This document shows, one piece after another, positions 7,956 through 15,528 of a DNA stretch of 64,000 nucleotides. Source of the DNA: Allofournierella massiliensis. GTDB taxonomy: Bacteria; Bacillota; Clostridia; Oscillospirales; Ruminococcaceae. Each line of letters starts with the position of its first letter. The first letter of the stretch is position 1. The notes below the pieces were generated by a model that was given only the letters and a program-made list of their open reading frames with translations, ran no database searches and was not told the origin of the DNA. The stretch is from the NCBI RefSeq assembly GCF_004345265.1, contig NZ_SLUM01000010.1:1-64000 (forward strand), read 5' to 3'. Made by a program: the position numbers and the translations under genes.

Positions 7956-8972
7956 ATGAAACAGTTCGTCACCAAACACGCTCCCGGCTTTCTGGTCTGC
8001 CTGGTACTGGCACTGATCGCCCAGGGCATCGCAAAGTTTTTCCCCAGCATTGGCGCGGCTCTGTTCGCCATCGGTCTGGGTATCCTGTGCGGAAACACTT
8101 TTTTGAACAAGCCCTGCTTTGATGCGGGTACCAAATTTTCCGAGCGGAATCTGCTGGAATATTCCATCGTGCTCACCGGCGCCAGCCTGCTGCTCAGCGA
8201 TATTCTGGCTCTGGGTCTGAGTGGCCTGGCTTTCATCGCCTGCCAGATGGCGCTCACTGTTGCGGTGGCTTACCTGATCGGCCGCAAGATGGGCTTCGGC
8301 AAAAAGTTCAGCCTGCTGATGGGCGCGGGCAACGCGGTGTGCGGCTCCTCCGCCATTGCCACCGTGTCGCCGGTGGTCAAGGCTGACAGCAAGGATAAAG
8401 GCATCTCCATCACCATTGTGAACGTGACCGGCACCATTCTGATGGTGGTGCTGCCCATTCTCACCGGCGTGGTTTACCAGCACGAGGTGCTGCACACCTC
8501 CGCCATGATTGGCGGCACATTGCAGTCCATCGGTCAGGTAATCGCCTCCGCCCAGCTGGTGGGCGGCGAGGTGGTGGAGACCGCCACCATCTTCAAGATC
8601 ATCCGCATCGTGTTCATTGTTCTGGTGGCACTGGTCTATTCCCGCATGAATGTGGAAACGGATGACGCCCCGCTGTTCTCCAAGTCCGAGGCGGGTGCCC
8701 ACGGTGCGGTGAAGGCAGGCGTGCCCTGGTTCATCATCGGATTCTTCATCATGGCCATCCTGCACAGCGTGGGCGTGATTCCTCCGGTGGTCAGCCATGC
8801 GGCCAAGCTGGTGAGCCAGCAGTTCGAGATCATCGCTCTGGCTGCCATCGGCATGCGGGTGAAGTTCCGGGATCTTGCCGCCGAGGGCCCCCGTGCCATG
8901 CTCTACGGCGTGGGTGTGGGCGCCTGCCAGATTGTGTTCGCGCTGGTGCTGATCCGGGTATTCATTGGTTGA
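7956..8972 (+). CDS. YeiH/UPF0324 family putative sulfate exporter
   Basis: The 338-residue protein is almost entirely hydrophobic with roughly ten helices and carries the family segment GAGNAVCGSSAIATVSPVV near residue 119. UPF0324/YeiH proteins are annotated as putative sulfate exporters, but biochemical proof is thin. The divergent LysR gene is the probable regulator. AAGGAATG lies about 14 nt before the ATG, which is a weak site, and the gene has a 100-nt leader. Confidence 0.85.
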   Translation: MKQFVTKHAPGFLVCLVLALIAQGIAKFFPSIGAALFAIGLGILCGNTFLNKPCFDAGTKFSERNLLEYSIVLTGASLLLSDILALGLSGLAFIACQMALTVAVAYLIGRKMGFGKKFSLLMGAGNAVCGSSAIATVSPVVKADSKDKGISITIVNVTGTILMVVLPILTGVVYQHEVLHTSAMIGGTLQSIGQVIASAQLVGGEVVETATIFKIIRIVFIVLVALVYSRMNVETDDAPLFSKSEAGAHGAVKAGVPWFIIGFFIMAILHSVGVIPPVVSHAAKLVSQQFEIIALAAIGMRVKFRDLAAEGPRAMLYGVGVGACQIVFALVLIRVFIG

Positions 8973-9004
8973 TCGAATCGCCGGTAAAACAGAAAAAACG
9001 AAAG

Positions 9005-9055
9005 AAAACCGTCCGCCAAAGGGCCTTGAGGGCTTTTGGCGGGCGGTTTTCTTTT
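9005..9055. terminator. Bidirectional terminator between YeiH and Nim-like genes
   Basis: A long stem of about 17 bp (from 9005 to 9050) has T-rich flanks in both directions: TTTTCTTTT on plus, and TTTTCTTTCGTTTTTTC read on minus. Confidence 0.85.
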
Positions 9056-9090
9056 ATTGCGGCGGGCGAAAAACGCTGATCGGCTGTGCC

Positions 9091-9567
9091 TCAGCGTTCC
9101 TGGATCTCCTTGCCGCTCAGGTGCTCGATCTCAATGGCGAACATTCGCACCGCTGCGCCGGATGCGGCGATTTCTCCGTCGGCGGTGGCTTCGTCCGGGT
9201 AATATTTCATGGCCATTTTCCGAACCAGACGCAGCGCTTCCTCCCGATCCTCCACCATATGGCACTGCCCGAACACCACGGCGCTCTGCACAAACGGCGC
9301 CCAGGGCTCGGCCTTTACCGTTTCGCTGCCCACCACGGTGAAGCAGACCTTGCTGCAGGCCCGCAGGGCGTCCGCCTTGTGGCCTGCGCCTGCGCCGTGG
9401 AACAGGATGCGCCGGGTTTCCTCCTCATACAGATAATTAACGGGAATGGCATAGGGGTAGCCCTCGTCGCCCTGAACGGCCAGCACGCCGATCCGGGCGC
9501 TGTGCAGCAGCTCCCGGGTTGCCTGCGGGTCAATCTCCTTGCTTTTTCTTCGCATCGGTCGGAACAT
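9091..9567 (-). CDS. Pyridoxamine 5'-phosphate oxidase-related flavoprotein (NimA-like)
   Basis: The 158-residue protein is a small split-barrel FMN-binding protein. Features include the N-terminal PMRRKSKEI, the YPYAIPVNYLY strand near residue 39, and the GAGAGHKADALR turn near 58, typical of the Nim/pyridoxamine-oxidase-like group. Some relatives reduce nitroimidazoles, but resistance cannot be claimed here. AGGAGG lies about 8 nt before the ATG. It is monocistronic and convergent with the YeiH gene. Confidence 0.85.
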   Translation of the reverse strand: MFRPMRRKSKEIDPQATRELLHSARIGVLAVQGDEGYPYAIPVNYLYEEETRRILFHGAGAGHKADALRACSKVCFTVVGSETVKAEPWAPFVQSAVVFGQCHMVEDREEALRLVRKMAMKYYPDEATADGEIAASGAAVRMFAIEIEHLSGKEIQER

Positions 9568-9640
9568 TCTGTGTACCTCCTGGGGTGTTTTTGTGGTTCT
9601 GCTGCCATTGTACCACAGCGAGCGGCAGATGGTAAGAGGG

Positions 9641-9687
9641 GCTTGACCACACGGGCCGTCTGTAGCGGCTTGACCACACGGGCCGTC
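9641..9687 (+). repeat. Two 20-bp direct repeats, period 27
   Basis: GCTTGACCACACGGGCCGTC occurs identically at 9641-9660 and 9668-9687, separated by 7 nt. Each copy holds the near-palindrome ACGGGCCGT. The second copy ends 4 nt before the -35 box of the MATE promoter, which makes tandem activator or repressor sites plausible. Confidence 0.85.
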
Positions 9688-9691
9688 GGCG

Positions 9692-9720
9692 TTGAAAAAA
9701 GCCGGCCGCTGTGCTATGAT
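9692..9720 (+). promoter_or_regulatory. Promoter of the first MATE gene
   Basis: TTGAAA (9692-9697) and TATGAT (9715-9720) are separated by 17 nt. The leader of about 130 nt (to 9855) is GC-rich, with a hairpin CCTTCTT/AAGAAGG at 9746-9773, but no T-run is seen and no known riboswitch was recognised. Confidence 0.65.
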
Positions 9721-9855
9721 AAAATGTATTGCGGCGGCGTTGCCTCCTTCTTGCCCTGCGGGGTGAAAGAAGGGGCGGCTGCCGAAATTTCGGATGTTGT
9801 CCAGAACGCCCCACGCCGGGAAAATGCTCCCGCCGCGACAGGCGGGGAGGGTATT

Positions 9856-11226
9856 ATGCAGAGCGATCGCACCTATTTATTCGAACAGGCTCCGGTGTCA
9901 AAGGCTGTCCTTTCCATGGCCATGCCAACCATTGCCAGCTCTCTGGTTATGGTGCTGTATAATCTGGCGGATACCTACTTTGTGGGCATGCTCAATAACC
10001 CGGTGCAGAACGCGGCGGTCACACTGGCAGCGCCGGTGCTGCTGGCCTTTAATGCCATCAACAATCTGTTCGGCGTTGGATCCTCCAGCATGATGAGCCG
10101 GGCGCTGGGCCGGGGCGATAAACAAACCGCCCGCCAGAGTGCGTCCTTTGGCTTCTGGTGCTCACTGTTCTGCGGGGCGCTGATCTCGCTGCTTTTCCTC
10201 TTCTTTTCCGCTCCGGCTCTTCAGGTGCTGGGCGCCAGCGAGGAAAATGCGGCTGCCACACAGGCATATCTGTTCTGGACCACCTGCTGCGGTGCGGTGC
10301 CCGCGATTCTGAACGTGGTGCTTGCCTACATGGTGCGCAGCGAAGGCGCGGCACTGCATGCAAGCATCGGTACCATGAGCGGCTGTTTTTTGAATATTCT
10401 GCTGGATCCTGTGTTCATTCTGCCCTGGGGCTTTAACATGGGCGCAGCGGGTGCGGGCCTTGCCACCTTCCTGTCCAACTGTGTGGCATGCTGTTATTTT
10501 CTGGTGCTGATGGTGGTGCGGCGCAAGAGCAGCTGCATCAGTCTGCGGCCCTGTAAGCCGGACCGGCAGGTGGTGCTGGGCGTGTGCGGCGTGGGTATTC
10601 CCGCCGCCATTCAGAACCTTCTGAACGTGACCGGCATGACCGTGCTGAACAACTTCACTTCTGCGTACGGCTCCAACGCGGTCGCCGCCATGGGTATCGC
10701 CCAGAAGATCAATCAGGTGCCCTTCTATGTGGCGCTGGGTCTTTCGCAGGGGCTTATGCCGCTGGTCAGCTACAACTATGCTTCCGGCAACTACCGCCGC
10801 ATGAAGCGGTGTTTCTTCTTTGCAGCACGGCTGGCGCTTTCCTTCCTGACAATGCTCAGTGTGCTGTACTGGTTCAACAGCGACCTGCTCATCACCCTGT
10901 TTATGGAGAACCCCGAGACCGTGGCCTACGGCTCCCGCTTTTTGCACGGCATGTGCCTGGCGCTGCCCTTCCTGTGCATGGATTTTCTGGCGGTGGGTGT
11001 GTTCCAGGCCTGTGGCATGGGGCGGCAGGCGCTGCTGTTCGCGGTGCTGCGTAAGATCGTGATGGAGATCCCCGCGCTGGTAATCCTGAACCTGATCTGG
11101 CCTCTGTATGGCCTTGCCTATGCGCAGACTGTGGCCGAGGTCATTCTGAGCATTGCGGCGGTGCTGGTGCTGCGGAGTATTTTCGAACATCTGGGCGACC
11201 CGCCGGAGAAAAAGGCGGAAGCCTGA
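9856..11226 (+). CDS. MATE family efflux transporter
   Basis: The 456-residue protein has about 12 hydrophobic helices in two related halves and begins in the family manner (PVSKAVLSMAMPTIASSLVM, then NLADTYFVGML). MATE proteins export cationic drugs or metabolites using Na+ or H+. The frame is open upstream, but GGGGAGGG lies 5-9 nt before the ATG at 9856. The hydrophobic N-terminal helix starts soon after, so this start is firm. The gene has its own promoter with tandem repeats; recD2 follows 54 nt later without a terminator. Confidence 0.92.
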   Translation: MQSDRTYLFEQAPVSKAVLSMAMPTIASSLVMVLYNLADTYFVGMLNNPVQNAAVTLAAPVLLAFNAINNLFGVGSSSMMSRALGRGDKQTARQSASFGFWCSLFCGALISLLFLFFSAPALQVLGASEENAAATQAYLFWTTCCGAVPAILNVVLAYMVRSEGAALHASIGTMSGCFLNILLDPVFILPWGFNMGAAGAGLATFLSNCVACCYFLVLMVVRRKSSCISLRPCKPDRQVVLGVCGVGIPAAIQNLLNVTGMTVLNNFTSAYGSNAVAAMGIAQKINQVPFYVALGLSQGLMPLVSYNYASGNYRRMKRCFFFAARLALSFLTMLSVLYWFNSDLLITLFMENPETVAYGSRFLHGMCLALPFLCMDFLAVGVFQACGMGRQALLFAVLRKIVMEIPALVILNLIWPLYGLAYAQTVAEVILSIAAVLVLRSIFEHLGDPPEKKAEA

Positions 11227-11280
11227 TCCATATTATAATAAGGAAAAAATGCCAGGGGCGGCGAAAGGAGGGCAGAGGCC

Positions 11281-13494
11281 ATGGAACAGGAACAGCAGCT
11301 GCTGCGGATGGAAGGTACCATCGAGCATCTGATCTATGAAAACCGGGACACCGGCTATGTGGTGTTTGAGGTGAATGCCGGGGGCGAGCTGCATGTGGTC
11401 ACCGGTGTGCTGGGCGAGGTGAATGTGGGCGAAAGCGTCACCCTCTACGGCCATTTTGAGAACCATCCCACCCATGGCCCCCAGTTCAAGGCCACTTCCT
11501 GCGAAGCCACCATGCCTCAGGACGAAGCCGCCACGCTGGCCTATCTTTCCAGCGGCGCGCTGCCCTACATCGGGCCGGCCACCGCCAAAAAGCTGGTGGA
11601 AACCTTCGGAGCGGACACGCTGGAGGTGATTGCCAACCAGCCGGAAAAGCTCACCGTACTGCGGGGCATCACCTCGGATAAGGCCATGGCCATCAGCAAC
11701 GAGTTCCGCCGTATGTTCGGCGTGCGGGAGGCGGTGGCCTATCTCGGCCGGTTTGGCATCAGCCCGGTGCGGGCGGTGGAGGTTTACCGCCATCTGGGGC
11801 CGAACACCGTGGAGGCCATCCGGCAGAATCCGTATCTGTTGTGCGGCGAGCCCCTGCGGCTGAAATTTGCCCAGGTGGACGCCATCGCCGCCGAAATGCA
11901 GCTGGCGCAGGACGGCAGCCTGCGTCTCTGGGCGGGTATTCTGTATGTGCTGCGTCACAACGGGGGCAACGGTCATACCTGCCTGCCCCGGCCCCAGCTG
12001 CTGACCACCACCGCGAAGTTTCTGAAGATCGGCGAGGACGCCATCGACCGGGAGCTGGATGCGGCCATCGCTGAAGGCGAGGTGGCCCGCTACATCTGTG
12101 AGGGGCGGGAATATCTGTATCTGCCGGATCTTTTGCGGGCCGAGCAGGACATTGCCGCCCGCTTGTGGGAGCTGACCCGTTACCCGGCCACCCAGCCCCG
12201 GGATCTGGAGGCGAACATCCGGGCGCTGGAGCGGGCGCAGGGCTTTGCCTATGCGCCGGAGCAGCGCAAAGCCATCGAAACGGCACTGTGCAGCAACGTG
12301 ATGGTGCTCACCGGCGGCCCCGGCACCGGCAAGACCACCACCGTGAATGCCATTCTGGCCCTGTTCCAGAATCAGGCGGACCGGGTGGCTCTGTGCGCCC
12401 CCACCGGCCGGGCCGCCAAACGGCTGAGCGAGCTCACCGGCCAGAAGGCCCAGACCATCCACCGGCTGCTGGAGGTGGACTATGACCCCCAGATTCATCT
12501 GCTGCGCTTCATCCACAACGAGAAAAACCTGCTCAAGTGCGATGTGGTGGTGCTGGATGAGATGAGTATGGTGGACGCCAAGCTCTTCCAGAGCCTGCTG
12601 GCAGCCCTGAAGCATGGCTGCCGTATTATCATGGTGGGCGACGCGGATCAGCTGCCCAGCGTGGGCCCGGGCAACATCCTCAGCGAGGTGATTCGCAGCG
12701 GGGTGGTGCCCACCGTCTGTTTGACCCGCATCTTCCGCCAGCAGAATCAGAGCATGATCGTGGAAAACGCCCACCGCATCGTGCACGGACTGGTGCCCCA
12801 GCGGGGCGACCGGAACAGCGACTTTTTCTTTTTACAGGCAAGCGGCCTGGCCTGCCAGCAGCTGGTGTGCGATCTGGTGGCCACCCGCCTGCCCAAAAGC
12901 TACGGCCTGGACCCCATCCGGGACATTCAGGTTCTTTGCCCCACCAAGATCGGCCCGGTGGGCACCGCAGCGCTGAACCAGCGCCTGCAGGAGATGCTCA
13001 ATCCTCCCTCGCCGGACAAGCCCCAGCTGGAAATGGCGGGGCAGGTGTTCCGTCTGGGCGATAAGGTGATGCAGGTGCGCAACAATTACCTGATCCCCTA
13101 CGAGCGGGACGGCGGCGAAGCGGGTGTGGGCGCTTTCAATGGCGACCTGGGCGTGATTCTGGGAGTAGACCCCGGCGAACGGGCGCTGCTGGTGCAGATG
13201 GACGACCGCAAGCTGGTGTACACCGCCGAGAATATCCCCGAGCTGGAGATCGCCTACGCGGTCACCGTGCACAAGAGCCAGGGCAGCGAGTTTGCCGCGG
13301 TGGTCATCCCGGTGAGCGATCTGCCGGAAAAGCTGTGCTACCGGAATCTTCTGTATACCGGTGTGACCCGTGCCAAGCGGCTGTGCATTCTGGCCGGTCG
13401 GCCGGATACCGTGGCCCGCATGACCGAGAACATCCGCCAGAATCTGCGGTATAGCTGCCTTGCAGACCTGTTGCGCAACGGGGCCAGCCTGTGA
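11281..13494 (+). CDS. recD2: ATP-dependent RecD2-type DNA helicase
   Basis: The 737-residue protein matches RecD2, a 5'-3' SF1B helicase with an N-terminal extension and no RecBC partner. After an OB-like N-terminal domain and helix-hairpin-helix repeats come Walker A GGPGTGKTTT near residue 345, Walker B VVLDEMSMVD near 424, and motif VI region VTVHKSQGSEF near 662. GAAAGGAGG precedes the ATG. comF follows with a 4-nt overlap, so the two are translationally coupled. Confidence 0.95.
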   Translation: MEQEQQLLRMEGTIEHLIYENRDTGYVVFEVNAGGELHVVTGVLGEVNVGESVTLYGHFENHPTHGPQFKATSCEATMPQDEAATLAYLSSGALPYIGPATAKKLVETFGADTLEVIANQPEKLTVLRGITSDKAMAISNEFRRMFGVREAVAYLGRFGISPVRAVEVYRHLGPNTVEAIRQNPYLLCGEPLRLKFAQVDAIAAEMQLAQDGSLRLWAGILYVLRHNGGNGHTCLPRPQLLTTTAKFLKIGEDAIDRELDAAIAEGEVARYICEGREYLYLPDLLRAEQDIAARLWELTRYPATQPRDLEANIRALERAQGFAYAPEQRKAIETALCSNVMVLTGGPGTGKTTTVNAILALFQNQADRVALCAPTGRAAKRLSELTGQKAQTIHRLLEVDYDPQIHLLRFIHNEKNLLKCDVVVLDEMSMVDAKLFQSLLAALKHGCRIIMVGDADQLPSVGPGNILSEVIRSGVVPTVCLTRIFRQQNQSMIVENAHRIVHGLVPQRGDRNSDFFFLQASGLACQQLVCDLVATRLPKSYGLDPIRDIQVLCPTKIGPVGTAALNQRLQEMLNPPSPDKPQLEMAGQVFRLGDKVMQVRNNYLIPYERDGGEAGVGAFNGDLGVILGVDPGERALLVQMDDRKLVYTAENIPELEIAYAVTVHKSQGSEFAAVVIPVSDLPEKLCYRNLLYTGVTRAKRLCILAGRPDTVARMTENIRQNLRYSCLADLLRNGASL

Positions 13495-14213
13495 GGGGCG
13501 AATGGTGGCTGTGGGCCGAGCAGCTGCGGGTATTGGTTTTTCCCCGGCGCTGCCCCTTCTGCGGGCGGGTGCTGGGGTTCCTCACCCGCTGCCCGGACTG
13601 TGAGCCGGAGCTGAAACAGCTGAAGCTGATGATCCCGCGCCTGCCCGACAGCGAACATTGTATGGAGCATCTGAGCGGTGCGGCGGCGGTCTGCCGCTAC
13701 GATGGCTGTGTGCGCGAGGCCATTCTGCGGATGAAAAACGGCGGTCAGGGCTACTGTGCCCGGGAGCTGGGCGTCTGGATGGCCGCCGAGATTTTTGGAT
13801 GTACTTTCCGGCAGCAGCGTGGTATAATACGATTGGAACAGAGCCCGGTGCTGCGCCGGTTTGATCTGGTGGTTCCGGTGCCGGCATCCGGCAGGGAACG
13901 GGGGTACAACCTGCCGGATCTTCTGGCCCGTCAGCTGGCCTGGGCTCTGGACACTCCGCTGGACTGCGGCGCGCTGCAAAAGACCCGCCGCACCGAAAAG
14001 CAGGAGGGCAAAACCGCCAGCCAGCGGATGGAAAACGTGAAAAATGCCTACCGAGCCACCAATCCGGCTGCGGTGGAGGGCAGACGGGTGCTTCTGGTGG
14101 ACGATGTGATCACCACCGGGGCCACCCTGTCCAACTGCGCCAAGGCGCTGCGCACCGCCGGTGCGCTGGACGTTTTTGCGGTCACATTGGCAGAGACACA
14201 ATTTGCGCGATAG
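13491..14213 (+). CDS. comF: ComF family protein (phosphoribosyltransferase fold)
   Basis: The 240-residue protein starts at a GTG in a GTGA overlap with the recD2 stop. It has an N-terminal zinc-ribbon-like CPFCG...CPDC (residues 18-37) and a C-terminal PRTase motif LLVDDVITTGATL near 201. ComF proteins take part in DNA uptake in competent bacteria. Linkage to a DNA helicase fits a DNA-processing role, though no other competence gene is nearby. Confidence 0.88.
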   Translation: MRGEWWLWAEQLRVLVFPRRCPFCGRVLGFLTRCPDCEPELKQLKLMIPRLPDSEHCMEHLSGAAAVCRYDGCVREAILRMKNGGQGYCARELGVWMAAEIFGCTFRQQRGIIRLEQSPVLRRFDLVVPVPASGRERGYNLPDLLARQLAWALDTPLDCGALQKTRRTEKQEGKTASQRMENVKNAYRATNPAAVEGRRVLLVDDVITTGATLSNCAKALRTAGALDVFAVTLAETQFAR

Positions 14214-14247
14214 AATCGCGCTTTGCAGATAGAGAGGGAATGAAGAT

Positions 14248-15270
14248 ATGGCACAGTATGACATTGGCATCGACCTTGGCACCACCACCATCATCATCGC
14301 GGTGGAGGGCAAGGGTGTTATTTTGAATCAGCCCAGCGTGGTCGCGGTGGACAACCGCAAGGATCAGGTGCTGGCGGTGGGCGACGAGGCGCTGGCCATG
14401 GTGGGCCGTACCCCCAACTACATCTCGGCCATCCGCCCCCTGAAGGACGGCGTGATCTCCAACCACATGCTCACCCGTGAGCTGATCTGCCGCTTTGTGA
14501 ACAAGGTTTACGATTCCCGCCTGATCAAGCCCCGGGTTGCGGTGTGCGTGCCCGCCGCCATTACCGGCATCGAGAGCGACGCCGTAGTGGAGGCCGTGGT
14601 GGCTGCAGGCGCCCGACAGGTGTTCCTGATCGACGAGCCCATGGCCGCGGCCATCGGTTCCGGCATCGACATCCGCGAGCCGACCGGCCACATGGTGGTG
14701 GACATCGGCGGCGGCACCACCGATATCGCTGTGATCAGCCTGGGCGGCAAGGTTCGGGCCACCAGCGTGAACGTGGCGGGCAACACCTTCGACGACGAGA
14801 TCATGAAGTTCGTGCGCTCCAAGTTCAATGTGGCCATCGGCCTGCGTACCGCCGAGGAGCTGAAAAAGCAGGTGGCCTGCTGCAAGCCCAGCACCTTCAC
14901 CTCCAGCATGGAAGTGAAGGGCCGCAGCCTGCTCACCGGTCTGCCCCAGAAGTTCACGGTTAAGACCGAGGATCTGTATGAGGCGGTGATGCCTCTGGTG
15001 GAGCAGATCACCGTGGCGGCTCATCAGGTGCTGGAGAAAACTCCCCCGGAGCTGGCGGGCGACATCTTCACCGACGGCATCATGCTCACCGGCGGCGGTT
15101 CCATGCTGAAGGGCCTGGACGAATACATGAGCCAGGAGCTGAAGGTGAAGGTTCGGGTTTCTCCCGATCCCGTGAACTGCGTGGCCCTGGGCACAGCCCA
15201 CTGCCTGGTGATCGGTGAGGATCTGGAAACCGGCTTCCAGGACGCCACCCCCCGGCTGGGCCGGCGCTGA
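14248..15270 (+). CDS. Rod shape-determining protein MreB/Mbl family
   Basis: The 340-residue actin-like ATPase has phosphate-1 IGIDLGTTTIII at residues 6-17, phosphate-2 VVDIGGGTTDIAV near 150, and an adenosine motif ILTGGGSMLKGLD-like segment near 281. It organises the lateral wall machinery at the membrane. It lacks adjacent mreC/mreD, so it may be an Mbl-like paralogue and not the main mreB. A start after AGAGAGGGAATGAAGAT gives a normal-length protein. Confidence 0.88.
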   Translation: MAQYDIGIDLGTTTIIIAVEGKGVILNQPSVVAVDNRKDQVLAVGDEALAMVGRTPNYISAIRPLKDGVISNHMLTRELICRFVNKVYDSRLIKPRVAVCVPAAITGIESDAVVEAVVAAGARQVFLIDEPMAAAIGSGIDIREPTGHMVVDIGGGTTDIAVISLGGKVRATSVNVAGNTFDDEIMKFVRSKFNVAIGLRTAEELKKQVACCKPSTFTSSMEVKGRSLLTGLPQKFTVKTEDLYEAVMPLVEQITVAAHQVLEKTPPELAGDIFTDGIMLTGGGSMLKGLDEYMSQELKVKVRVSPDPVNCVALGTAHCLVIGEDLETGFQDATPRLGRR

Positions 15271-15285
15271 ACCATTTGAATTTTG

Positions 15286-15331
15286 CGGCAGCCTTCTTTG
15301 TCCCGCACGTGGGGCAGAGGGCTGCCGTTTT
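15286..15331 (+). terminator. Probable terminator after mreB-like gene
   Basis: CGGCAGCC (15286-15293) pairs with GGCTGCCG (15320-15327), followed by TTTTG. The 26-nt loop is long, so confidence is moderate. Confidence 0.5.
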
Positions 15332-15433
15332 GCGTGGGAAAAAAGGCTGTTGCCCCGGCCACAGACAGACGGCCTTTCCGGCTGGTATGCTGGTCGTCTG
15401 TGATCATGTCGCCGATTTCCCGGCAAACCCGTC

Positions 15434-15462
15434 TTTTGTTGGCGGGGGCTTTGTGCTATAAT
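15434..15462 (+). promoter_or_regulatory. Probable promoter of pcrA
   Basis: TATAAT at 15457-15462 is clear, while the -35 region (TTTTGT at 15434-15439, 17-nt spacer) is weak. The leader would be about 60 nt. Confidence 0.45.
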
Positions 15463-15528
15463 GTAAACCGATAGTGCATATCTGTGCGATTGGCCGGTTT
15501 TGCGGCCCGATCGGGACAAGGAGTTTCC

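Noticed and set aside
9641-9687. Two-copy repeat as a CRISPR remnant
   Set aside because: Only two copies with a 7-nt spacing, no cas genes, and a promoter directly after it.
9721-9855. First MATE leader as a second copy of the riboswitch at 36.5 kb
   Set aside because: It lacks the two small hairpins with T5/A5 loops and has no terminator with a T-run.
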